A stretch of DNA of 64,000 nucleotides from Ricinus communis (taxonomy: Eukaryota > Streptophyta > Magnoliopsida > Malpighiales > Euphorbiaceae), in NCBI RefSeq assembly GCF_019578655.1, contig NC_063259.1, forward strand, positions 10,506,489 through 10,570,488, written 5' to 3'. Both the position numbers and the translations under genes were made by a program. Positions within the stretch are counted from its first letter, which is position 1. Every line of letters begins with the position of its first letter. The notes under the pieces were generated by a model. The model did not search any database. It saw only the letters and a program-made list of their open reading frames with translations, and was not told the DNA's origin. Of the stretch, positions 33,339-43,700 are shown piece by piece.

Positions 33339-33356
33339 TGGCTACTCCATTGGGGA
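33339..33356 (+). other. Element E primer binding site (tRNA-Arg-like)
   Basis: TGGCTACTCCATTGGGGA immediately after CCCACA. It is close to the TGGCGACTCC(G/A)(T/C)TGGGGA primer site used by Tat/Ogre-type elements. The lineage agrees with the gag that follows. Confidence 0.6.
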
Positions 33357-33839
33357 TAAGAGAAGTTGATTCCAGTTTATCTTTATTTTTAATTTTATTA
33401 TTTAATGAGTGATTCTTACATCATTATACCATTATCACACAATGTGCACCTTGGTCCCTATAGCCCTAATGGTATCGGTTAGTGGTTCTCTAGTTCCATT
33501 TGAACCTTAGAATTCTGAACTGGTTAACTATCACTCATAAGTAATGAGTGCACTTCTTTCTTCACATGGACCCTTGAGTGGGGAGACGAGCCAAGGAAGA
33601 ACACTTTTTACTTGTGGGAGCCTTTTATCATTACTTAAGACTCAACTCATGGCAATGACAATATTAATCTCCCCTAGGAATCTATTTGAGATGTTTTTTT
33701 TTTGTCTTTGTGCATAGCACTTGCATCATGCATCATACTAATTTTTTTAGCCATATAGACATTCCTTTGGGTTGGAGAAGGCAAGATAGTGAAAGGCTAG
33801 AAAGAATACCCATCTTTCCAAGGATTTGAACTGTGTTAG

Positions 33840-34900
33840 AGCTCCTTAAAAGACCAAAGCATCAAGTCTCTACTAAAGCTACTACTAAAATGGCCAACGA
33901 AAGAGCTAATGAGTAGGATGTTGAGATCCTCAAAAATACCGCCATTGACGATATGAGGGGTGTAATCTAGGAGGAACTCCAACAACTTTTGGTTGGGATG
34001 GCCACAAATCAAACCCCACCTACTGCTCCGATGGCACCAGCTAATCCCCCTATTGCTGTTGATCCAGTTATGGTTGCCACTAAAACTGTTGCTGCAACCA
34101 CTACCACTGCTGCTAATGTCAGTGCTGAAGATCCTGCTAGAATAGGAGTGCCCTGGAACTTTTAGAATTTTGACGAGTATGTGTTGGACCAAGCTAAAAG
34201 GTAACCCTTTCCACTAATGAAGCTGTGAGTGGCTTAAGTGCTAGGCTTGACAAGATGCAAGGCATGCTGAAAATCAAAGGTTTAGACTTGACCTATGATT
34301 TTAAAAAATTGGTATTGATGGGTGAAGACAAGCTACCTGTGAAGTTCAGAATATCCGAGATGTACAAGTTCAATAGGACTGGTGATCCAACTATGTAACT
34401 ATCATGGGAACTACTCAGTTAAGTAGAACCCAAATTGTCAAGCTATTTGTGTTGTCACTAGAAGGACCTATTGTAAATTTGTATCATGGTCTTGAAAAAT
34501 CCACCAAAGCTAAATGACATGATCTGTGTAACTCTTTTGTCAAACAATATGACTATAATACCTAGTTAGAAGTGTCGATTAGGAACCTCGAGTTCACTAA
34601 ACAAAAGCCAAACGAGTCCTTCTTTGATTTCTTGATCAAATTGAGGAATAAGGCTAGATTGATGAAAAATAAGCCTTCTAAAAAAATGAGATCTCTACAG
34701 AGGAAGAAGAAAATTCTGAGGAAAATAGTAAGACTGAGTATGAAAGTGAAGGTGAGATAACTATCTACCTATGGGTCATGGGCGTCCAAGGACATATGAA
34801 TATATCATACCCGAGCCAATCATGCCCAAAAGAGGTCATGGCTGCCAAGGAAGGATGGCACACCACCAAAGGCAAAGAAAGGGAGAGGATGCCCAAGATA
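33840..34900 (+). pseudogene. Element E: Tat-type gag remnant
   Basis: Reads MANERANE, a Pro/Ala/Thr-rich part (TPPTAPMAPANPPIAVDPVM), KLPVKFRISEMYKFNRTGDP, LFVLSLEGPIVNLYHGLEKS and SIRNLEFTKQKPNESFFDFL, then IKLRNKARLM. The order KLPxKFxxPxxxKYxGTGDP, then LExxKQxxxESFxxFxxRWR is that of Tat-lineage gag. Several frame changes. Homology ends about 34.9 kb; no pol follows, so E is truncated. Confidence 0.75.
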
Positions 34901-35221
34901 ATACAATTGGTTTAAAATTTAGTAATTTTTCTTAGTTCACTTGTCATTAGTTAGGAAATAGCCAAATTTTGTTTAGTTATCTTAGTTAGGCTTTATATTT
35001 TTCATTTTTGTTAGTTAATTTTTGTTTCTATTAATTTATTAATAAAATTTAAAAATTTATTTCAAATTTGCCAAGTTCTTTAGTTTTTAATTAATCAAGT
35101 ATATTTAATATTAAAATATGAATAAACACTTAATTAAATATTTCTCACTAATTAATGACACCTAAGATGTATAATAATCAATTTTGAAACATTTAAAAAT
35201 ACTTTGAGAAAAAATTAAGAA
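34900..35221. other. AT-rich stretch, nothing recognised
   Basis: Low-complexity A/T sequence between the truncated element E gag and the GC-rich island of element F. No ORF or repeat boundary seen. Confidence 0.4.
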
Positions 35222-35490
35222 GGTTACCGCTGGCGCGGACTGCTCGACGCATCACCACATGCATGGGCGCAGAGCAGCTCGCGAGCCAACCACACGAGGG
35301 CAAGACGATGCAGGAAGGCAATGATGCAGCCCGCTTAGGCACATGAGTCCATCGTGGGCATAAAAGACGTCTAGTGGCAGTGTGGAACAGCTCGCGGCGT
35401 AGGTAGAGATTGAGGCAAGCTTGGCGAGGGAGCAGCCCGCTTGGACGCTGGAGGTTAATAGGGGCACAGGAGGCGCACACCTGCAGTAAA
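35222..35490. repeat. GC-rich island with degenerate ~55-60-bp repeats
   Basis: A sharp compositional change from flanking AT-rich DNA. The words 'gagcagctcgcgagcc', 'gatgcagcccgcttagg', 'gaacagctcgcggcg' and 'gagcagcccgcttgg' occur at roughly 55-bp steps (about 35270, 35325, 35386, 35431). The overlapping minus-strand frames are a result of the composition. It lies before a TATA and an ATHILA ORF, as the CACGG-rich segments do in elements B and C. Confidence 0.65.
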
Positions 35491-35639
35491 AGAATTATTT
35501 TATTTTTAGTTTAATTATTTATTTTATTTTAATGATTATAATTTTATTTCTATTAGATAAATGAGCATTTGTGAAAAATTAAAATACCTTAATTTAATTA
35601 AAGTTAATTCAACAAAAACTAATATTATTTGAGTTTTAG

Positions 35640-35860
35640 TTAAATTTAAATACCTATTGTAAAATCCTAAACCCATCCCTCTTTATGTATACATCCTTTT
35701 CTCATTTCTCTCCCACTTGACCTCTTTCCACCGTTAACAAACACTTGAACTTTCGCTTTCCTTGTTTTACTTTCTCTTTCTATAAAAAACTCACTTTTCT
35801 TCTATATTTTTAAAGTTTTATCTTTCCAATATCTCTTTTAAGCATTCCAAAACAAAAACA
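35640..35860 (+). promoter_or_regulatory. Putative promoter and leader of the element F ATHILA ORF
   Basis: Contains TTTATGTATACATCC (about 35683) and TTCTATAAAAAACTC (about 35778) in a strongly pyrimidine-rich strand leading to AACAAATGGCTC at 35859-35870. The layout matches the internal modules of B and C. Promoter activity is inferred. Confidence 0.4.
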
Positions 35861-38806
35861 AATGGCTCTAAGAACAAGAACAAGGAAAAAGGAAAGATGT
35901 TCCTTCAAGCTCTCATAGTGAAGAACAAAATATGTATGGCAACATATGGAGCACCATTCGACATTCGAAGTCATGAAGAAGATAATAGATTTTTAAGCTT
36001 AACTAGTAGGGAACAAGTCCTATGTAGGTTTTTGGATATTCCTTGCTTAATAGAATTGGATATATTTGAAAGAATGATGGATTTGCTGTTGAAAATTGAA
36101 ATTAAAATATAAAAAAAGACGCAACAGAAGCAATTTTAAAATTTTTCTTAATTCCCACCAAGTATCTCATTGATTTAGATACAAAAAAATAAGCAAAAGA
36201 TGGAGAACGCTTACAAAGGGTGTGTGCTGCCTATTCCGAGGAGTGCTTCTTACTTTGTTGATTCTTGATTCTTCAAGGATTATTGATGAACTTTAAAGCT
36301 ACTCAAATGACCAACGTCTAATGGTAATTCACATAAGTTTGAAAATTGGAATCTCCGATGAACAATACTTCACAAGAGAGAGCATAGAGATGATGAGGAA
36401 TGAATGCTAGTTCCAAGCTAGGTAAAATCTAAATCAATCTAATTAATTAAGTGTTGATGGCATCATTCTCTTTCTCATACATACACACATCCCTAGCCAC
36501 CCGTCATACTCCATATATATACACATGAGATTTAACCTGGTCTTATAACAAGCAAGGCCTTACTTACTCTTAAGTTGGCCCTTAATTGAGCTTGTTTAGA
36601 CTAAGTTAACTTAATTGATACATAAGTATATTATAGGGCCCTTATAGCTAAATAATATAGCCCAATATGTATTAGACTAATTAACTTTTAATTAGGCCCA
36701 ATGTATATAAGCTTAAGCCCAACCTTAAGCCTCATTGTAATCTCAACTTTAAGCCTATTTGTGTGTGACCCAAAAGGCAATGAATTATGAATTATGAATT
36801 AGACTGTTTTAATTCAATGTTAATTCTCTAATTAAATTAATTCATATTTCATAAATTAAGATTGGCGTCTAGCAATGCATCACGACCACCCAACTATGAG
36901 GAAGAATTAAAGTGCTTTAATCAACCTCTACAGTGAACATTCTCATAATGTAATTTAATCCTTTCATTGTACTTTTATCCTAATTGATTTATAGAGCATG
37001 GATGCAAGTGTCAACTCTATAATAATTGAATCAATCATATTTGTTCTTGATAATTGCATATAACATCTTGAATAAAATGTATGAAACACTTTTTATATTC
37101 TTCATTCAAACAACCTTGGCTAAGGATTTCCATGTTAAAGCATATCAAGAATCATTAAGATAAGGTCCCATGACATATTACTTTAGGCAATTAATTCTTT
37201 ATTGATAACTTATTATCTTCATATAACTCCTAGTATACTTAGTGACTATCTTGAGCGCTCCATGGATAGGAGAACATAAGATAGTAGCAAAGTATAGTAA
37301 TCCTCATATAAGGTAATATAATGTTATCTCAAGTCTAAGGATCACGTCATACATGATTGTCACAAGAGTATTATTGTCCATAGACACTTAAGGTAAATTT
37401 TGTATGGACTATTCAATAGGGTCATGTTCAATGGACTTGTTCTTGTAACAAGCACCAATATGCTTATCTCGGAATCTCTATTCCTCAACCTTTTTAGATA
37501 GATTGCTTACTTCACAAGTAAGTTATAACATATTATGGTAGTCTCGAGCGTTTCATCAATATCCAATATCCAATTATCAATATCTAATTCTTGATCAAAC
37601 ATCGACTATGAACAAAGTTTAGGAATGTATGTAATAAGAACCTCATTATTATAAACTCGCTTTATAATTTCTCTTATATTTATGTTTACACTCCATGGTG
37701 TTCATCTCTAATATTTTGGATTATTCCTTAATAGTACACGACTACTCGTAACATTAGAGTCGAACAATGCCTTTGGTATAATTATATGCCATCAATTATG
37801 ATATATAAATTAACACAGATCATCTGACAACTCTTTGTCTTTACGGTATACTCTAACCTTTGCTAGCTAAATTAGGTTGGATGAATTTTTCATTTAAAGT
37901 TCTTCCTTCCTATAGTAAATAAGTTTAGAATTTTTCACTAGATTGTAATATAATCTCTTAAATGATAAAGAAATTAAGTGAGATTATTTGAGTATGATTA
38001 TACCATCACATATGCAACTATAGTTGAAGCTTTTGGATTAAAGAAAAGAGGGATTTATGAGCAACACTATAAGTTTGATATGGAAAGATTTTGGAAGAAA
38101 GTAACAGAAGAAGATTTACATGATATTAATTATTTGCCAAATACTATTTTTTATGATCATTGTTACATGCTAATTTTCAAATTTATAAGTGGTGGACATT
38201 TTGAAAGAAAAGAAACTAGCAAAGTAACAAAATATGAACTTAATTTATTATGGTGTTTGGACAATAATAAGTCAATTTCATCAGCTTATTATGTCATGCA
38301 AAATTTATTGAAGGTCCTTACTAGACCAAAGAGTTGCATTAGATTATGACACATTGTGATGAGTTGAACTAGCCACTTATATGGATTTAATTCAGAGAGC
38401 TCACCATTTGAGGCAATTCCCTTTTTAGGGAATTTTAATTTACAACATTGGTTAGATCAAATTTGGTGCATAATCTTGATGGCCTGATTTACTTTGTGGA
38501 ACATACAGGGTCTAGTGGAGGAAGTAGTAATGTAGCTAGAGGAGAGTCTATTAGGGAAGAACGAGAGGAAGAGTAATTTGATCATGAAGAAAAAAGAGGG
38601 CAAGAATGAGGTAGTCAAGGTTGGCAGCAAGTGTTAAATCAATCGCAATGAATAGCAACCTTAATCAAAGGCTCGACGCATTCGACACCTGCTTGGCTAA
38701 TGCGAAAAGGAGCCAATATCGACAAGCATACAAGCTAAATTGCTACTTTGAGTTGATTGATTTTGATGCTCCATTACCATTAACATCCCCATCTCATCAT
38801 TAATTT
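35860..38806 (+). pseudogene. Element F: ATHILA-type ORF, interrupted
   Basis: First part (35863-36112): basic start with a frame change, then MATYGAPFDIRSHEEDNRFL and FLDIPCLIELDIFERMMDLL. After an insertion of about 1.86 kb it resumes at 37978: RLFEYDYTITYATIVEAFGL, KKRGIYEQHYKFDMERFWKK, LPNTIFYDHCYMLIFKFI and YELNLLWCLDNNKSISSAYY, which is the capacity/activity core of the ATHILA ORF1 family. The last part (38350-38806) carries a Glu/Arg-rich segment and a hydrophilic tail with stops. No membrane segment; function unknown. Confidence 0.72.
36117..37975. mobile_element. Insertion splitting the element F ORF (possible solo LTR)
   Basis: About 1.86 kb of non-coding sequence between two parts of one ATHILA ORF. 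It has a TATA-like run (CATATATATACACATG, 36513-36528) and pyrimidine/purine asymmetry in line with a minus-strand LTR, but I could not define matching termini or a target duplication. Class uncertain. Confidence 0.4.
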
Positions 38807-40161
38807 TAAATATTTGTATTAGGAGTTTTATTTTTATGTTTTTAGGGCTTAGCTATCTAGTTACCTTAGAAATTGTTTTTTAACTATCTTAGGGTTTCTA
38901 TGCTTTCTAGAGATTTAGGATTTCTTTTATGCTTTTGTTTTTAATCATGACTTTATGATTATGCTTTTATTTAAGCATTTTAAACTTTAGCTAATGTGTC
39001 TCTTCGAATCTATGATGGTTCTTTAAGTTTTATTTAAGGTGGATTTGGATGGTGATTGATTGAATGATTATGGTAAACAAGTTGCACTCTAAAATATCAA
39101 GAAAATATTCTAGTTTTTTCTCCTTTATTTGATTGTTCAGATATGCCTATGACATTGAAAGTAAGGTCAAAAATAAGTGTGCGGGAGGGGAATTAGAATA
39201 ATTTTTTTATTATTTTTAAATGCCATGTATTTAGTAGCTTTTGATTAATTTATGTAAAATTTTAATTTTTCTACTCAGCTTTTTTGTTATTATTCTTTAC
39301 AAAGAGTCAATGAAAGAATCCTATTGCATTAATCCTTGAGTTCTTATATTGATTTTTAATATGTATAAATGTGAACTCATGAATTATTTGTATTTTAATG
39401 ATCAAATATCCATTCTTTACATATGGACATAATGAATAGTTTGATAAGTTTAAGTTGCGCACAATAGAAGTATATGATTTAGATTATTATTTTATTTTAT
39501 TAAATTGGTTTGCTCAAGTCTGTGAGATATGATATAGGTAAGTAAAAGCTCTAATAATGGTTCTACTCCGCTTATTTTAGTTACTAAGTAACCGGAAATC
39601 TTCATGACGAATATCGATTTTCACATAAAAAAGCAATTAAGATTATGAGTACGCAAAGCATTATGATGTATGTTTTGTTGAGTAACTAGATGCATTCATT
39701 ACCCATATTTGTACTTATATAAAAAGACTTGACATCTCAAGGAAGAAAATAATCTCCAAGTGTCTAGATGAAAATCTAAAAGGGTATAAGCAAAAAGAAA
39801 AGCTTAAAAAGCAAGTGATATAAAAATATATAAATGCCTATTAATCTCTTGTTTGTGAATGAAGATTTTGTCTTTTAAATAAGGTTATGATAATTTGGAT
39901 AATGCATCGTAGTTGTATCATTTGACGATGAGTTAGACTATTTGTTGTGAAACAGGTGCAAATGATGGATGCTTGAGTCTTTTGATTAACAATGACTGAG
40001 TTTACTCTTTTAAAAGAAAATGTTTATGATTCAAGTTGTTCTTGAATTAGTATGATCTTTTTATTAGTGAGATTCTTTTGAGTAATATCTTTAAGTTTAG
40101 TATGCATGCTTTTCATTATTTTTGTAAGGGTTAATTCTTAAGTTGCTATTTACTTTAGGAC
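38807..40161 (+). other. Element F 3' non-coding tail
   Basis: AT-rich, no credible ORF. It includes a polypurine-like run AAAAATAAGTGTGCGGGAGG followed by GGAATT (39168-39193), about 1 kb before the LTR-adjacent tract, the same two-tract layout as in element C. Confidence 0.55.
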
Positions 40162-40188
40162 AAGTAAAAATTTAACTGTGGGAGTATT
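40162..40188 (+). other. Element F polypurine tract
   Basis: The motif AACTGTGGGAGTATT directly precedes TGATAGGTTC, the LTR start. Element C has GTGTGGGGTGATT before TGATAGGC, so both the tract and the LTR terminus (TGATAGG) are alike. Confidence 0.72.
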
Positions 40189-41370
40189 TGATAGGTTCAT
40201 ATTATGTACATATATATTTATAACATCTTAGTACTTTAATTGTATATTTTATATACATAATATGTGAAAATATATGTTTATTATCTTACTTTAGCTTTAT
40301 TGTCCAATTTCAGGTATTATTAGCCAAAAAGAAAAATTATGAGTTTAAATACTCATAAATAGGCTTAATAGAGCTATGCTACCAAGACTCAGAATTAAAG
40401 ACGTGTGAACTATTATTATAATAGCCCTAGCCGAGTCTACCAAGGCCCAAGGAGAAATTAATTAAGTCTTTACGTAATTATGGACCATTAAGTTATGATA
40501 GTTAAGAGTTGTAGAAGATAACTCTTAGAAGTTCTGAAGAAAACTCTGCAAGAGAAATCTCTACAAGTATTGGAGATCAGATATACAATAAAGAGACATT
40601 CAGTCTGCATTTGTCCATTATTTCTCTCTTTGCAACTTCTCTACAATTCATCTTCCACAAACATTTACTTCTTAGTTTTTATTGTATATCAATTATCTTG
40701 AGAACCAATTATCTTGCTACTTGACGGATTTTGAATTTCAATGGAGCTTTTTTTTTTCGTTTTTATTTTTATGTCTTCTATTTAATTACAATAACTATTG
40801 GATTAAATATATCAGGCTAGTTTTCATAAATGTTTAGTTTAGCCTTTTTACTTATGTATGAACTTTATGATTTATTAATTTGATGAATGATTTCTTGAAC
40901 TTCATATCTTTATTAATTTTAATTATTATTATTAGTTGACCATCATATCAATTTAATAATAATACTTGTTATGAACATATTTAGGTTGAATATATTAGAA
41001 ACATCATCTTTATTTCAATCTATGTTGGTAGAAGAAACTTTAGTTTCATCATTAGCTTAAATAATTAACAAAATATGTATATCACTATCTTATTCATTTT
41101 ATCTAGATTAGAGTAAAATAAAGAAATTATTAAGTACATGGCTAAACTAAATATTATTTTTATCATATATTTCATAATTATAATTATTGTATATTTATTT
41201 TATAATATATATTAATTTATCAAAATATTTTTTAGAGTGGTTAATATTTTGTATGATAGTTAGTTTTATAATAATGACTCTATAGTCTCTTATGAGATTG
41301 ACCCTACAGTGAACTTACCTTTATTATTGGAACAGTTCGTAAACCTATATATAAACTCTTTTCGTATTAT
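40189..41370 (+). repeat. Element F 3' LTR
   Basis: Starts TGATAGGTTCATATTATG after the polypurine tract. It contains a transcript-like stretch (40380-40700) and ends somewhere near 41.35-41.5 kb, past 'gattgaccctacagtgaact', a phrase typical of Athila LTR ends. There is no 5' partner in the window, so the right end is approximate. Confidence 0.55.
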
Positions 41371-42230
41371 AAATTTAATCAATTCATTTTATTTATATAT
41401 AAATTAATTTTCGAGATTTAATTTTTTTTACTATGTATTTATATTTTGACACATAAAATTTTTATTTTAATATATATATATATATATTTATTCTTGACAC
41501 ATGATATTCAAAATTATATATAATTTTATAATTTTTTATTAATTTATTATTTAATAAATTATATTTTTAATTAAACACTAATTTTATTTTTAAAAATAAT
41601 AAATAATTATATATTAATATTATATTAATTAATAAATTATTTTTATAATTAGAATAATAATTTTAATTTTATTTTAATAATATATATATATTTAACTATT
41701 ATATATAAATTAATTAATTTTTAGTTATATGATAATTTAAATTTTAAAAATAATATTTAATATTATATTTACTAATAATTTATGGTCAGTCTTCCGAATA
41801 TTTCAGTGATACGAATAAAAGAAGACGAATTTCAATCACATCTTTTATCACTTAAAGCCCGTCCTTTATCACTTAAAGCTCGTTCTTAGTAAAGGAGGAA
41901 ATAGAATCCCCAAATAACCTAGCCGCACTTTCTCCTTTTTAATTGATTTAATTTAAAAAAATAATATTTAATTATATTAATAATATAATTTATATAAATT
42001 AAAATCAATTAGAAAATATTGTAGATAATTTATATATTATTAATAATGATAATATATTATTAAAATACTAAAATTAATATATAAAAATATTTAATTTACT
42101 ATTATTTTAAGTTTATAAATAAATATTAAATAATATAATTTTACTAGATTTTATTTATAATAATAATAATAATAATAATAATTCTTATGCAATACAAAAA
42201 TAAACCATTAATTCTATCAAGTATCGTGGC
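41371..42230. other. Very AT-rich spacer with microsatellites
   Basis: Nearly pure A/T, including (TA)n at 41471-41487 and (TAA)n at about 42157-42181. One GC-richer block at 41788-41935 carries a short direct repeat ('tttatcacttaaagc' at about 41843 and 41866). No gene. Confidence 0.7.
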
Positions 42231-42282
42231 GCCATTAGTCATTGGAATCGGTTTGCGATGACAATAGTAGTCAATGGTGCTG

Positions 42283-42354
42283 CATGCAACACACGTAACA
42301 CAGCAGAGTGGCATGAAACAAGTGTCCTAGAATGCCACGTTTCAAAGACGTGTC
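42283..42354 (+). promoter_or_regulatory. Seed-type cis elements upstream of the LEA gene
   Basis: RY core CATGCA at 42283-42288, ACGT core (ACACGTAAC) at 42291-42299, CCACGT at 42335-42340 and the ABRE-like GACGTGTC at 42347-42354, all 110-180 bp before the ATG. RY elements are bound by B3 factors of the ABI3/FUS3 type and ABREs by bZIP factors; the combination is typical of late seed genes. Binding is inferred from motif identity only. Confidence 0.6.
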
Positions 42355-42463
42355 TTGATCTACTCTGTTCCAGTTGCCTACTGCTGTTATATGTAATTGA
42401 ATCCATTTGTGTAACGCGTAAATCCCATTAAAAGAGAGTTGATATTAGTGAAGAATACAGATA

Positions 42464-42706
42464 ATGTCAGGAGCGCAAGGAGCACAGCCGCCGGGATCAA
42501 GGACGGCGACGACGTACGAGTCGGTTGAGAGAGGGGAGAATAAGACCAGGACCGACCTGCGTGCAAGGGAGGATCAAGGTATGATTCAGATAGACAAAGA
42601 GCAGGATAAGGTTGCTGATGCTGCTGGGAAAGGTGGTCCTGTCTTTGGTGCTGGTAAAGATGAAGACAAGAAGGATCTGGGCGTTACAGGCACTGGCTCT
42701 GCTTAG
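42464..42706 (+). CDS. Small LEA protein, seed maturation protein PM41-like
   Basis: An intact single-exon ORF of 80 residues: MSGAQGAQPPGSRTATTYES at the N terminus, NKTRTDLRAREDQGMIQIDK in the middle, AAGKGGPVFGAGKDEDKKDL and GVTGTGSA at the end. It is very hydrophilic, rich in Gly, Asp, Glu and Lys, with no Cys, no membrane segment and no signal peptide, as expected for an intrinsically disordered late-embryogenesis-abundant protein. The TATTYESVE, GKGGPVFGAGKD and DLGVTGTG blocks are conserved in the small plant family that includes soybean PM41. Such proteins accumulate in maturing seeds and are thought to protect against desiccation. Upstream RY and ABRE motifs agree. This is the only intact host gene in the window. 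Confidence 0.88.
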   Translation: MSGAQGAQPPGSRTATTYESVERGENKTRTDLRAREDQGMIQIDKEQDKVADAAGKGGPVFGAGKDEDKKDLGVTGTGSA

Positions 42707-43289
42707 TCTTCTTCGTCTTCTTCCTCCTTTGGTATGATTGTAGCTTGTGTAAATACCTAAGTCTTCATATACAGTTGAAGTGTTTGTACTTTTACATGAG
42801 ATTTCTATGGAGAAATGTTTGTATTTGCTGATATGCTTATGTTGGTAATTGGAAGCCATTACAGTAGAATTATCTAGTCTTATATGATGTTCAAAATTAT
42901 AAGTTTAATATAAATATAAAATATTTTGATATATTGACTTGTTATGGTTATCACTATAATAACTTGTTAGTTTTAACAATTTTTTTATTCGAGTTAAAAT
43001 ACTTTTTAACATATCCTCTATTCATGATAGTGAAGGTACCCGCTGCAATAAGGTTTTTTCTCTCCCCTTTTTCACTTGAGCCTACGTTCTAGTGAGCATT
43101 CATTAGCTCCACATAAAGTGGCTGCAAGCCTGTAACAGCCCTAACACTCTTAACACCACTTAAACGATCAGGCCCTTTTATGGTTACTATACAATTAGAT
43201 AATCTCAAGCTTTTGAGAAGTTATGTCTGCCTTCTTTTTTAAGAAGGCTAAACACAAATGGCATTGTGAATTTGTCCGGTCGTTATAAT

Positions 43290-43450
43290 TGGCTTAGTAA
43301 ATTCAACAACTTTGTCCAATTGACTTCTTGTTATTTTAATTTTTTTACTTGGCTTTTTAAATTCAACAACTTTATTCAGTCGACTTCTTGTTATTTGAAT
43401 ATTCAACGACTTGATTCAATTGACTTCTTGTTATTTTAATTTCTTTAACT
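43290..43450. repeat. Degenerate tandem repeat, about 60-bp unit
   Basis: 'attgacttcttgttatttt' occurs at about 43318 and 43419, with a variant ('tcgacttcttgttatttg') near 43380; 'attcaacaacttt' and 'attcaacgacttg' lie between. Confidence 0.75.
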
Positions 43451-43536
43451 GTAGTGATAAAAAAAAATTAATATTTTTACTAACGGATGTATTACTTATA
43501 ATAAATAAAATAAAATAATTATTGCTTTGCTTAAAA

Positions 43537-43700
43537 GTTTTAATTGGTTATATGAATTCTTCACAAATGAATTTTTACTTTTTATCGGGTATTGTGAAGA
43601 ATAATTTTGCCTTGGTTCAAGTTTTAATTGGGCGTATGAATTCTTTACAAATGAATTTTTACTTTAATCGGGTATTGTGAAGAATTTTACTTCAATTGGG
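43537..43700. repeat. Two tandem copies of an ~83-bp unit
   Basis: 'gttttaattgg..tatgaatt', 'cacaaatgaatttttacttt' and 'atcgggtattgtgaagaat' appear in order twice, starting near 43538 and 43621, with about 10% differences. Confidence 0.82.

Noticed and set aside
35193..35480. Two overlapping minus-strand ORFs of 95 and 71 codons in the GC-rich island.
   Set aside because: They overlap in two frames, follow the internal repeats and resemble no protein I know; most likely by-products of composition.
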